This document shows positions 6,332 to 13,055 of a stretch of 13,055 bases of DNA, one piece after another. This DNA is from VMEP01 sp964414265 (lineage in GTDB: Bacteria > Patescibacteriota > Minisyncoccia > Phycocordibacterales > VMEP01). Position numbers and translations under genes: made by a program. Location of the stretch: positions 1 to 13,055 of the forward strand of contig CAYPVT010000021.1 in the NCBI GenBank assembly GCA_964414265.1, read 5' to 3'. The notes under the pieces were generated by a model. It did not search any database. It was not told the DNA's origin and was given only the letters and a program-made list of their open reading frames with translations. Numbering within the stretch: the first letter of the stretch is position 1; each line of letters begins with the position of its first letter.

Positions 6332-7387
6332 ATGGTTTTAGATGTACTTAAAGTTTTTTTACCAGCTTCGACTGCTTTTCTAATTGGTATTGGAATTACA
6401 CCACTCCTTACACACTATCTTTACAAGCACGAGCTTTGGAAGAAAAAAGCTCGTACGGAGGGTCTAGGCGGTGGGGGAACGCCAATATTTAATAAACTAC
6501 ACAAAGAAAAAGAAGTGGGAACCCCACGTATGGGTGGTATTGTTGTCTGGGCAAGTGTGCTTATTACGACAGTTGGTTTTTCTTTGCTCTACTTCTTTTT
6601 TCCAGAAACTCTCACCGAGAAATTAAATTTTTTAAGCCGTAATCAAACATGGCTTCCACTTTTTACATTAGTAGCCGGGGCACTTGTTGGCTTAGTTGAC
6701 GATATTCTTGTTATAAAAGGCACCGGCGGCTACATTGCAGGAGGCCTTCCTTTAAAGGTGCGTATCGGAGTTGTTTTATTACTTGGTTTTATCGGGGGTT
6801 GGTGGTTTTTCGATAAACTAGAAACAACAAGTGTTTTTATTCCATTTATGGGGACTTTCGATTTAGGCTATCTATTCATTCCGTTTTTTATGCTGGTAAT
6901 GCTCGCGATTTTTTCCGGAGGAGTTATTGACGGAATTGACGGACTTTCTGGTGGAATCATGGCGTCGATTTTTTCTGCCTACTCAATTCTTGCTTTTTTT
7001 CAAAACCAAATAGACTTAGCGGCTTTTTGTGCAGCGGTTGTTGGTAGTTTACTTGCCTTTTTATGGTTTAATATTCCACCAGCAAGATTTTACATGACAG
7101 AGACTGGGATGCTCGGACTTACAACCTCGCTTACAGTAGTCGCTTTTTTGACGAATGGAGTGGCCGTCCTTCCAATAATTGCTCTACCGCTTTTTGTGGC
7201 CTCTTTGTCTGTTATTATTCAAATTCTTTCAAAGAAATTCCGTAATGGTAAAAAGGTATTTCTTGTTGCGCCAATACACCATCATTTTGAGGCGCTTGGG
7301 TGGCCAGCCTATAAGGTCACTATGCGTTTTTGGATAATATCAGTTGTTTGCGCGTTAATCGGGGTGGTTGTTGCCCTTATTGGATGA
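6332..7387 (+). CDS. mraY: Phospho-N-acetylmuramoyl-pentapeptide transferase
   Basis: A 351-residue polytopic membrane enzyme that moves phospho-MurNAc-pentapeptide from UDP to undecaprenyl phosphate, making lipid I on the cytoplasmic face. Length is near the family norm (about 320-360). Family motifs are in order: PRMGGIVVW near 67-75, the Mg-binding pair D123-D124 in LVDDILVIKG, GVIDGIDGLSGG with D200 and D203, NIPPARFYMTETG, and the HHH motif at 316-318 (APIHHHFEALGW), followed by the conserved RFWIIS. About ten hydrophobic helices are visible. It has its own TATAAT promoter, and ftsW follows its TGA stop by one base, so the two are co-expressed. murD, which often sits between these genes in dcw clusters, is absent here. 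Confidence 0.96.
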   Translation: MVLDVLKVFLPASTAFLIGIGITPLLTHYLYKHELWKKKARTEGLGGGGTPIFNKLHKEKEVGTPRMGGIVVWASVLITTVGFSLLYFFFPETLTEKLNFLSRNQTWLPLFTLVAGALVGLVDDILVIKGTGGYIAGGLPLKVRIGVVLLLGFIGGWWFFDKLETTSVFIPFMGTFDLGYLFIPFFMLVMLAIFSGGVIDGIDGLSGGIMASIFSAYSILAFFQNQIDLAAFCAAVVGSLLAFLWFNIPPARFYMTETGMLGLTTSLTVVAFLTNGVAVLPIIALPLFVASLSVIIQILSKKFRNGKKVFLVAPIHHHFEALGWPAYKVTMRFWIISVVCALIGVVVALIG

Positions 7388-7388
7388 C

Positions 7389-8483
7389 ATGCGTGGTTCC
7401 TCTTTTGATAAAATTTTTATTGGAATTGTTTTAACTTTGTTAGTTACTGGAATATTCGCATTTTGGTCAGCATCATTAGGAATTCTTGCAAAAAGTGAGG
7501 CTATTTTTTTTAATATGATTTCTAGTCAGTTTCTACTAGGAGTTTGTGGCGGACTTGTTTCTTTTGTAATTCTTGCGTTAATTCCATATAAAAAATGGAA
7601 AAAATTTGCACTTCCAATACTTGTTTTTTCCGCAATCACAACTGCTTTAGTTTTTGTTAGTGGAATTGGTTTTGAGCATGGTGGGGCTAAAAGATGGATA
7701 CACATTCTGGGCTTTTCTTTTCAACCGTCTGAATTTCTAAAATTTGGCATAATTTTATATGCAGCGGCTTGGTATTCTTTCGTAAAAACCCGCGTTGAAA
7801 ATTGGCGCTATGGTTTGCTTCCGTTTATTATCTTTATCGGATTAGCCGCAGTTTTGGTTTTAACGCAACCAGACACAGGGACGTTTATTGTCTTGTCGGC
7901 AGGAGTGTTTGCGATATATTTTTCAGCCGGCGCTCCATTTAAGCACATTGTTATATTGGCTTTTATTGCGCTAATTTCTGTTGTGTTACTTGTTTCTATG
8001 CGTCCATACATCAAGGATCGCATAATGACCTTTATAAACCCATCAAGTGACCCACTCGGCTCTTCGTATCAGATTCAACAATCCTTAGTCGCAATAGGGT
8101 CTGGTGGACTTACAGGGCGTGGCTATGGACAAAGTGTCCAAAAATTTAACTTCCTACCAGAACCAGTTGGGGATTCAATATTTGCGGTCTGGAGTGAAGA
8201 ATTTGGTTTTATTGGAAGTGTTTCTATCGTTTTACTTTTTCTTATTTTTGCGATGAGGGGATTGCGGATAGCGAATAAAGCCAATGATAATTTTGGTAAA
8301 TTTTTAGCAACTGGGTTTGTCGTTATGATATCTGTTGGTTCTTTTTTAAATATTGCCGCTCTTACAGAAATTGTCCCCTTAACTGGAGTACCGCTGATTT
8401 TCGTAAGCCAAGGTGGAACAGCTCTTTTATTTGCCCTGGCTGAAGTTGGTATTGTTGCCAATATATCTCGTTTTTCCTCGTAA
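7389..8483 (+). CDS. ftsW: FtsW-type peptidoglycan glycosyltransferase (SEDS)
   Basis: A 364-residue SEDS protein that polymerises lipid II into glycan strands, normally with a class B PBP at the division site. About ten membrane helices are visible. SEDS signatures are PSEFLKFG, the QPDTGT loop, the extracellular GLTGRGYGQSVQKFNFLPEPVGD stretch with the catalytic Asp (D262), and PLTGVPLIFVSQGG. The KFNFLPEP and 'SQGG' forms favour FtsW over RodA, but a sole SEDS protein in a small genome could serve both roles. I start at ATG 7389, one base after the mraY stop; a TTG at 7368 would give seven extra residues and overlap mraY, without supporting signals. Its PBP partner is not in this window. 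Confidence 0.92.
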   Translation: MRGSSFDKIFIGIVLTLLVTGIFAFWSASLGILAKSEAIFFNMISSQFLLGVCGGLVSFVILALIPYKKWKKFALPILVFSAITTALVFVSGIGFEHGGAKRWIHILGFSFQPSEFLKFGIILYAAAWYSFVKTRVENWRYGLLPFIIFIGLAAVLVLTQPDTGTFIVLSAGVFAIYFSAGAPFKHIVILAFIALISVVLLVSMRPYIKDRIMTFINPSSDPLGSSYQIQQSLVAIGSGGLTGRGYGQSVQKFNFLPEPVGDSIFAVWSEEFGFIGSVSIVLLFLIFAMRGLRIANKANDNFGKFLATGFVVMISVGSFLNIAALTEIVPLTGVPLIFVSQGGTALLFALAEVGIVANISRFSS

Positions 8484-8488
8484 ATCTC

Positions 8489-8517
8489 TTAATTTAACTC
8501 TATTTTTTTGCTATAAT
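8489..8517 (+). promoter_or_regulatory. Promoter of murG-gltX-M23 operon
   Basis: A textbook extended -10, TGC-TATAAT (hexamer 8512-8517), with a weak -35 TTAATT (8489-8494) at a 17-base spacing. It begins 6 bases after the ftsW stop. Unlike the other promoters here, it predicts a long leader of about 130 bases before the murG start. Confidence 0.6.
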
Positions 8518-8564
8518 ACCCTTTGTTAGGCTGTGTTTATGTAGTTCCAGAAATATTAATAAAA

Positions 8565-8648
8565 ATGAGATTAAATATAAAACAGTTGGGTGCGCAGAAG
8601 GTCGCCATTAAGCTAACTGGCGGAGGTTTTGTTATCCCTTCTTTTTAA
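8565..8648 (+). CDS. Possible 27-codon leader peptide upstream of murG
   Basis: An ATG-to-TAA frame of 27 codons fills most of the murG leader. It begins MRLNIKQLGAQKVAIK and ends GGGFVIPSF. The stop is 5 bases before the murG ATG. It has no Shine-Dalgarno sequence and is not recognisably similar to a known small protein. It could be a leader peptide coupled to murG translation, or a chance frame overlapping an RNA structure. The hairpin at 8603-8622 lies inside it. Confidence 0.3.
   Translation: MRLNIKQLGAQKVAIKLTGGGFVIPSF
8603..8622 (+). promoter_or_regulatory. Hairpin in the murG leader
   Basis: CGCCA (8603-8607) pairs with TGGCG (8618-8622), extended inward by TTA/TAA with one bulged C and a 3-base loop. 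It is followed by GAGG and a short T-rich stretch. It could act as an attenuator or as a structure governing access to murG, 31 bases downstream. Pairing is seen; the function is a guess. Confidence 0.3.
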
Positions 8649-8653
8649 TTAGG

Positions 8654-9784
8654 ATGAAAATTTTATTTACAGGCGGTGGAAGTGGTGGTCATTTTTATCC
8701 AATTATTGCCATTGCTCAAAAAGTTAATGAGTTAATACAAAAAGAAAAAATTTTGGACGCAAAGTTGTATTTTATGTCTGACAGTCCATACAACAAGGCT
8801 GTTCTTTATGAAAATGAAATGGTTTTCGTCTTCGCAAGTGCCGGTAAGGTTAGACGATATTTTTCTATCCTTAATATAATTGATATTTTTAAAACTGTTG
8901 CTGGGGTTATAAAAGCATTTTTAAGTATGTACTTAATTTATCCAGACGTTGTTGTTGGTAAAGGTGGGTACGCAAGTTTTCCAGCGCTCATGGCAGCAAA
9001 ATTACTTAGAATTCCTGTTGTTATCCATGAATCAGATTCATACCCTGGAAGGACCAATATGTGGGCGGGAAAATTTGCTGAGCGAATCGCGGTTTCATAC
9101 GAAGAAGCTGGAAAACATTTTCCGGCAAATAAGGTCGCTTTCACCGGCCAACCAGTTAGAAAAGAAATATTAATCCCTTTGCAAAGTGGAGCTTATGAAT
9201 ATTTAAAACTTTCACCAGACCTTCCAACAATTTTTATATTAGGAGGGTCATCTGGCGCAAAATTAATAAACGAAACAATAATTGATATTCTTCCAGAGCT
9301 TCTTCAAAAATATCAGGTTATACACCAAGTAGGTGGGAACAAAATGAAAGAGACCCAGGCGCTAGTGTCTGTCGTTTTAGGGGAAGATAGTCCGCTTAAA
9401 GAAAGATATCGAATGTTTGGTTACCTAAATTCTCTAGCCCTTCGTATGGCCGCGGGAACATCTCCACTTATAATCTCACGTGGTGGTTCAACGATTTTTG
9501 AAATTGCCGCTTGGGGATTGCCATCAATAATAATTCCAATTAAAGATTCAAATGGCGATCATCAGCGTAAAAATGCCTTTAATTACGGCCGTTCTGGCGC
9601 AGGGGTTGTTATAGAAGAGATTAATCTAAGCCCACACCTACTTCTCGCTGAAATTAACGGGCTTATGGAAGATAAGGAGCGCAGAGAAAAGATGTCGAAA
9701 AATGCAAAAGATTTCTATAAAGCCGATGCGGCAGAAAAAATTGCTCGCGAGGTTTTAAAAATTGCCCTACGTCACGAAAAATAA
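8654..9784 (+). CDS. murG: UDP-GlcNAc:lipid I N-acetylglucosaminyltransferase
   Basis: A 376-residue GT28-family (GT-B fold) enzyme at the inner face of the membrane that adds GlcNAc to lipid I to make lipid II. The N-terminal G-loop is GGGSGGH at 7-13, followed by the expected membrane-associated basic/hydrophobic region (KVRRYFSILNIIDIFKTV). GKGGYASFPALMAA and the HESDSYPGRTN stretch (normally HEqN) are typical. The second nucleotide loop is LGGSSGAKLIN. The UDP-GlcNAc site shows E283 in SRGGSTIFEIAAWG and the DHQ...NA block with Q304. Length fits the family (about 355-370). It starts a three-gene run: gltX begins 2 bases after the stop. Confidence 0.96.
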   Translation: MKILFTGGGSGGHFYPIIAIAQKVNELIQKEKILDAKLYFMSDSPYNKAVLYENEMVFVFASAGKVRRYFSILNIIDIFKTVAGVIKAFLSMYLIYPDVVVGKGGYASFPALMAAKLLRIPVVIHESDSYPGRTNMWAGKFAERIAVSYEEAGKHFPANKVAFTGQPVRKEILIPLQSGAYEYLKLSPDLPTIFILGGSSGAKLINETIIDILPELLQKYQVIHQVGGNKMKETQALVSVVLGEDSPLKERYRMFGYLNSLALRMAAGTSPLIISRGGSTIFEIAAWGLPSIIIPIKDSNGDHQRKNAFNYGRSGAGVVIEEINLSPHLLLAEINGLMEDKERREKMSKNAKDFYKADAAEKIAREVLKIALRHEK

Positions 9785-9786
9785 AA

Positions 9787-11130
9787 ATGAGTTCATCAGC
9801 ACAAATTAGAGTAAGAATAGCGCCATCACCAACTGGTTCTTTGCATATTGGTACTGCAAGAACAGCTCTTTTTAATTATATTTTTGCAAAACAACACGGA
9901 GGTGTTTTCGTTGTGCGAATTGAAGACACCGACAAAGAAAGATCAAAAAAAGAATTTGAAGAGAATATATTAGATGGACTATCTTGGCTTAAAATTAAAC
10001 CTGATGAATTCTACCGCCAATCTGAAAGAACAGAAATATATAAAAAATATATAGAAAAACTAATTAAAGATGGTTTTGCTTATTTATCAAAAGAAGAAGC
10101 ATCTCCAGGTAAAAGAAGTGAGGTTATTCGTTTTAAAAATCCAAATAAATCAATAACATTCAATGACATAATTCGTGGACCTATAACATTTGAAACTAAA
10201 GATCTTGGTGATTTTGTAATTGCTAAAGACCTTGATACACCGCTTTATCATTTAGCGGTAGTTGTTGATGACCACGAAATGAAAATTTCACACGTCATTC
10301 GCGGAGAAGATCACATTTCAAATACCCCAAGACAAATAATGTTACTTGAAGCAATAGGGGCAAATATTCCAACCTATGCTCACTTACCACTAATTTTAGC
10401 TCCTGATAAGTCAAAACTATCAAAAAGACATGGGGCAATCGCAGTGACAGAATATCGAGAGGACGGTTTTTTACCTGAGGCAATAGTTAATTTTTTAGCG
10501 ATACTTGGATGGTCTCCACAGAGCAGGGGAGAGGAGGGGAGTATTTTAAGCTTTGATGAGATAATTGAAAAATTTGAGCTAGAAAAAGTTAGTAAAAGTG
10601 GTGCTGTTTTTGATATTAAAAAACTAGAATGGATAAACAAACAATATATTAAAAAAATTCCACAAGGAGATTTGGGAGAGATTATTAGGGAAAAAATTTT
10701 AGCAAGGGGATTATTTATTTCTAATGAAGAAATGTTTGTTCGTTCAATCCCACTTATTATTGAGAAAATTTCAACCCTTAACGAAGCTAGTGCGGTATGG
10801 CAAGAAGAATTATTATTTCTTGAAAAAACACCTAAATATGGCGTAGAAAAACTTGTTTGGAAAGACGAAGGGGCACTTAAAACAAAAGAAAATCTTTCAA
10901 AAATTTTAGAAATAATTCAGGTGATTGATAGTAGTGAATTTTCCGCTGAAAGAATAAAGGAATTGATTTTCCCATTTGCTGACTCTGTTGGAAGGGGAGG
11001 GGTTTTGTGGCCAATGAGATTTTCTTTAACAGGGCAGGAGAAATCACCGGATCCGTTTACGAGTGCCTATCTTTTGGGGAAAGATGAGTCTATTTTGCGT
11101 ATATCACAGGCAGTAAATCTTTTAAAATAA
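9787..11130 (+). CDS. gltX: Glutamate--tRNA ligase (GluRS), compact
   Basis: Class Ib synthetase of 447 residues, which activates glutamate and charges tRNA-Glu and, in organisms lacking GlnRS, also tRNA-Gln for GatCAB. The HIGH motif is HIGT at 20-23 in PSPTGSLHIGTARTALFNY. The KMSKS loop is KLSKR at 210-214, followed by the usual HGA. VVDDHEMKISHVIRGEDHISNTPRQ is the typical central block. The region that carries a Cys-type zinc site in E. coli GluRS is reduced here to about 99-117 (YLSKEEASPGKRSEVIRFK) with no cysteines. The C-terminal helical domain (about 320-447) is present, which excludes the short Glu-Q-tRNA(Asp) synthetase. It sits between two wall genes: 2 bases after murG, with its TAA overlapping the next ATG. 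Confidence 0.96.
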   Translation: MSSSAQIRVRIAPSPTGSLHIGTARTALFNYIFAKQHGGVFVVRIEDTDKERSKKEFEENILDGLSWLKIKPDEFYRQSERTEIYKKYIEKLIKDGFAYLSKEEASPGKRSEVIRFKNPNKSITFNDIIRGPITFETKDLGDFVIAKDLDTPLYHLAVVVDDHEMKISHVIRGEDHISNTPRQIMLLEAIGANIPTYAHLPLILAPDKSKLSKRHGAIAVTEYREDGFLPEAIVNFLAILGWSPQSRGEEGSILSFDEIIEKFELEKVSKSGAVFDIKKLEWINKQYIKKIPQGDLGEIIREKILARGLFISNEEMFVRSIPLIIEKISTLNEASAVWQEELLFLEKTPKYGVEKLVWKDEGALKTKENLSKILEIIQVIDSSEFSAERIKELIFPFADSVGRGGVLWPMRFSLTGQEKSPDPFTSAYLLGKDESILRISQAVNLLK

Positions 11131-12446
11131 TGTCGATTCTTTTTAAAAAAACCACGATACTTATAACACTCGGGTTATCTGTAGTATTTTTCAGTGCTGC
11201 ACAAGCGCAAACAGAAACAACTGAAACAGTCACAACGCCGGCAAAATCAGCTTATCAAGTAGAGATTGATAAACGTAATGCAGAGATAGCCCAACTAGAA
11301 AATGAAATAAAACAATATCAAGGACAAATTGAGATAACCTCTAAAGAAGCAGCTAGTTTAAAGAACTTAATAAAACAACTAGATTTAGCTCGTGCAAAAC
11401 TAGGAACTGATATTAAAATTACAGAAAAGAAAATTTCCGTAACGAATACAACAATCAATAGTCTTGGTAAACAAATCGATGATAAAAATACTAGAGTTGC
11501 AAATAGCTTAAATACAATTGCAAAAAACATCCGAACTGTTGCGGAAATTGAAGGGGAGTCGACTATTGAAATAATGCTTTCTAAATCAAATTTTTCTGAA
11601 GCATGGATGACCATTGACCAAACCGCGCAATTTGAAAAAGCGGTGATAGAGCATGTAGATGAGTTGAGAGAAGTTAAGCAAAGTCTCGTTAAAGACAAGT
11701 TAGCAACTGAGACAGCCAAAAAAGGACTTGTAACCCTAAAAAGTAATCTTGGAGATCAAAAAACTTTAGTTGAACAAAATAAGAGTGAGAAAAATAAAGT
11801 TTTAAAAGAGACTAATAACAAAGAAACAACTTATAAAAAATTATTAGCTGAACGTTTGGAAAAAAAAGAACAGTTGGAAACTGAAATTTTAGATTTTGAA
11901 TCTAAACTAAAAGAAGAAGTTGATATATCAAAACTTCCTCAAGTTGGGAAAGGGATACTTAGTTGGCCGGTATCAACAGTAAGAATCACGCAGTATTTTG
12001 GAAAGACCACTTTTGCTACCAAAAACCCTCAAGTTTATAACGGAATGGGCCACAATGGTGTTGATTTTGGTATACCAATAGGCACTCCAGTTAAATCAGC
12101 GGGGAATGGCGTTGTTTATGGTTCTGGTAATACCGATACTGCATGTTATGGGGTTTCTTACGGTAAGTGGGTTCTCATAAAACACGATAATGGTCTTTCA
12201 ACCTTATATGCGCACCTATCAATGATAAAAGTTTCAACGGGAGACAAGGTACAGTCTGGAGATATTATTGGATATAGTGGCAATACTGGATACTCAACTG
12301 GCCCGCATCTGCATTTTACGGTTTACGCTGCTGATGCAGTTCACATCTCGGGGCCGACAGAGTATAAGAGTAAAATTTGCGGGACATATCTAAGAATGCC
12401 ACTGGCTCCACGAGCAGCGTATCTTAATCCCTTGTCTTATTTATAA
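11130..12446 (+). CDS. Secreted coiled-coil M23 (LytM/EnvC-like) peptidase
   Basis: A 438-residue exported protein. The signal peptide is 1-26 (KK, then a hydrophobic core, ending AQA before QTETT). Residues about 40-265 are strongly heptad-like and charged, forming a long coiled coil as in EnvC/NlpD-type division factors and CwlO-like hydrolases. The C-terminal M23 domain (about 275-438) has the zinc ligands H308 and D312 (HNGVD) and H395 in H393-L-H395, plus H362 in LYAHLS, so it looks catalytically intact, unlike degenerate activator LytM domains. Intact M23 enzymes cut peptide cross-links in peptidoglycan. The coiled coil may tie it to FtsEX; that partner is not in view. The ATG overlaps the gltX stop by one base (TAATG), so translation is likely coupled. 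Confidence 0.92.
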   Translation: MSILFKKTTILITLGLSVVFFSAAQAQTETTETVTTPAKSAYQVEIDKRNAEIAQLENEIKQYQGQIEITSKEAASLKNLIKQLDLARAKLGTDIKITEKKISVTNTTINSLGKQIDDKNTRVANSLNTIAKNIRTVAEIEGESTIEIMLSKSNFSEAWMTIDQTAQFEKAVIEHVDELREVKQSLVKDKLATETAKKGLVTLKSNLGDQKTLVEQNKSEKNKVLKETNNKETTYKKLLAERLEKKEQLETEILDFESKLKEEVDISKLPQVGKGILSWPVSTVRITQYFGKTTFATKNPQVYNGMGHNGVDFGIPIGTPVKSAGNGVVYGSGNTDTACYGVSYGKWVLIKHDNGLSTLYAHLSMIKVSTGDKVQSGDIIGYSGNTGYSTGPHLHFTVYAADAVHISGPTEYKSKICGTYLRMPLAPRAAYLNPLSYL

Positions 12447-12460
12447 AAATTCCGCATAAT
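12432..12460 (+). promoter_or_regulatory. Possible promoter of the small membrane protein gene
   Basis: TTGTCT (12432-12437), a 17-base spacer and CATAAT (12455-12460). Initiation would fall near 12467, about 13 bases before ATG 12480. The -35 overlaps the end of the M23 gene. A weaker TACATT (12467-12472) sits at the leaderless position, 7 bases before ATG. Confidence 0.35.
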
Positions 12461-12479
12461 TTAAGTTACATTAAACTCT

Positions 12480-12818
12480 ATGAATAAAACAAACAACGGC
12501 GGATTTTTTAAACTGATTCTAATAATAGTAATCGGGATATTAATTTTAAGTGGTTTAAATCTAAATTTACGCGATATCATAAATTCACCAGCACTAAAAG
12601 ATAATGTTGCCTATGTCTACGATCTTGTTGTTAAGGATATATGGGAGGGTTATTTAAGAACTCCGGTCATGCTTTTTTGGAATACTACGTTCAAAAACGT
12701 GGTTATAGTGCCGTTTGCTGAAAATATGCACCAAATGATCAGTGGGCAGGGAACATCAACATTTTTCAGCCTAGTACCGCAATTTAATATGCCAACGGCA
12801 ACTACTACTGGTAACTAA
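12480..12818 (+). CDS. Small single-pass membrane protein of unknown function
   Basis: A 112-residue protein with a short polar, Asn-rich N-terminus (MNKTNNGG), one strong membrane helix at about 9-28 (FFKLILIIVIGILILSGLNL) and a soluble part of about 80 residues. The latter contains aromatic stretches (YVYDLVVKDIWEGYL, PVMLFWNTTF) and a Thr-rich end (TATTTGN). No enzyme motif is visible. The topology, with the N-terminus possibly inside, would place the C-terminal part outside the membrane, but the signal is not strong enough to be sure. It follows the M23 peptidase by 33 bases and could be a partner or anchor of it; this is inference from position only. I do not recognise a named family. 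Confidence 0.7.
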   Translation: MNKTNNGGFFKLILIIVIGILILSGLNLNLRDIINSPALKDNVAYVYDLVVKDIWEGYLRTPVMLFWNTTFKNVVIVPFAENMHQMISGQGTSTFFSLVPQFNMPTATTTGN

Positions 12819-12841
12819 AATAATTTAATTAAAATTATTTT
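12817..12841 (+). terminator. AT-only inverted repeat after the last gene
   Basis: A perfect 10-bp palindrome, AAAATAATTT (12817-12826) and AAATTATTTT (12832-12841), with a 5-base loop. It begins within the TAA stop of the preceding gene. It has no G-C pairs, so it is a weak terminator at best, but the 3' arm ends in T4 and the position is right. It could work in both directions. Confidence 0.4.
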
Positions 12842-12860
12842 CAGAAACAAACTTAGGGGA

Positions 12861-13055
12861 TTGTGTAAAGGATTTTATTTTATATATCAATTTAAATAGA
12901 TAGTGCGGAAAGTTTAAATCCAATAGCTTAGAGGTTTAGGCAAATTGATTAAGAGAGAGGGCCTCCAGTCTATTGTTTTAATACTACATGTCGTAAAAGG
13001 TATATTGTGCGACGTTCGTGAGTATTATATTAGGCCACGAATATGTGGCCTCCCT
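12861..13055 (+). ncRNA. Candidate structured RNA or leader (three successive inverted repeats)
   Basis: No convincing gene lies between 12842 and the right edge. Three inverted repeats follow one another. First: TTAAA (12914-12918), CAATAG (12921-12926) and GAGG (12931-12934) pair with CCTC (12962-12965), CTATTG (12970-12975) and TTTAA (12977-12981), with internal loops. Second: TAATACT (12979-12985) with AGTATTA (13021-13027), enclosing ATGTCG (12988-12993) with CGACGT (13010-13015). Third: AGGCCAC (13032-13038) with GTGGCCT (13045-13051). The first two compete for a few T/A bases. A weak promoter (TTGTGT 12861-12866, TATATC 12883-12888) precedes them. I cannot match this to tRNA, tmRNA, RNase P or SRP RNA. 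It could be a small RNA ending in the third hairpin, or a leader of a gene beyond the window. Confidence 0.3.

Noticed and set aside
4791..7387. Recoding of TGA (as in Gracilibacteria/SR1)
   Set aside because: TGA terminates scpA and mraY at their expected family lengths, and no conserved position requires TGA to be read through.
7368..7388. TTG start at 7368 for ftsW overlapping mraY
   Set aside because: The extra seven residues have no support, and ATG 7389 follows the mraY stop by one base, matching the spacing style of other genes here.
11318..11719. 133-codon antisense frame in the M23 gene
   Set aside because: It mirrors the low-complexity coiled-coil coding sequence on the other strand, and has no motif or promoter.
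12842..13055. tRNA, tmRNA, RNase P or SRP RNA in the right-hand intergenic stretch
   Set aside because: I found no cloverleaf with a T-loop, no CCA end, and none of the signature strings of these RNAs; the GGAAAGT at 12907-12913 lacks the rest of an RNase P core.
13043..13055. Possible gene start at ATG 13043 reading off the right edge
   Set aside because: Only four codons are visible, and the ATG lies inside the third hairpin; nothing supports coding.
1..13055. CRISPR array or defence system
   Set aside because: No regularly spaced repeats and no cas, nuclease or toxin-antitoxin motifs were seen.

Overview
The window looks like chromosomal DNA of a candidate phyla radiation bacterium (Patescibacteria), most likely Parcubacteria-like. 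This is inferred from several signs. The DNA is AT-rich and all genes lie on one strand, tightly packed. The enzymes are compact: AspRS lacks the bacterial GAD insertion and GluRS has a shortened zinc-loop region. There are almost no Shine-Dalgarno sequences, and several TATAAT-type promoter boxes sit only 6-8 bases before the start codon, as expected for leaderless mRNAs. TGA is used as a normal stop (scpA, mraY), so this is not the recoded Gracilibacteria/SR1 code.

Layout. Bases 1-46 may be the last codons of a transposase/integrase. After a gene-free stretch come two AT-rich orphan genes (197-950) that share a small beta-barrel-like repeat, then a NUDIX hydrolase (1007-1540). The conserved part follows: trpS-aspS (1599-3967); scpA-scpB-dacA (4041-6287), which overlap one another; mraY-ftsW (6332-8483), one base apart; murG-gltX-M23 peptidase (8654-12446), 2 bases apart and then overlapping by one base; and a small membrane protein (12480-12818). 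The last 237 bases hold no convincing gene but contain an AT-only hairpin and three successive inverted repeats that could be a structured RNA or a leader of the next gene.

How the genes fit together. MraY and MurG make lipid I and lipid II, FtsW polymerises glycan at the septum, and the D,D-carboxypeptidase and M23 endopeptidase trim and cut peptidoglycan. ScpA/ScpB with SMC compact the chromosome. The block therefore joins chromosome segregation, septal wall synthesis and wall hydrolysis, interleaved with three aminoacyl-tRNA synthetases. Most of the canonical dcw genes (murC-F, ftsQ, ftsA, ftsZ) are absent from this window.

Most worth a second look: the repeat-barrel orphan genes, the leaderless promoter pattern, the GAD-less AspRS, the murG leader with a 27-codon ORF and hairpin, and the structured segment at the right end.
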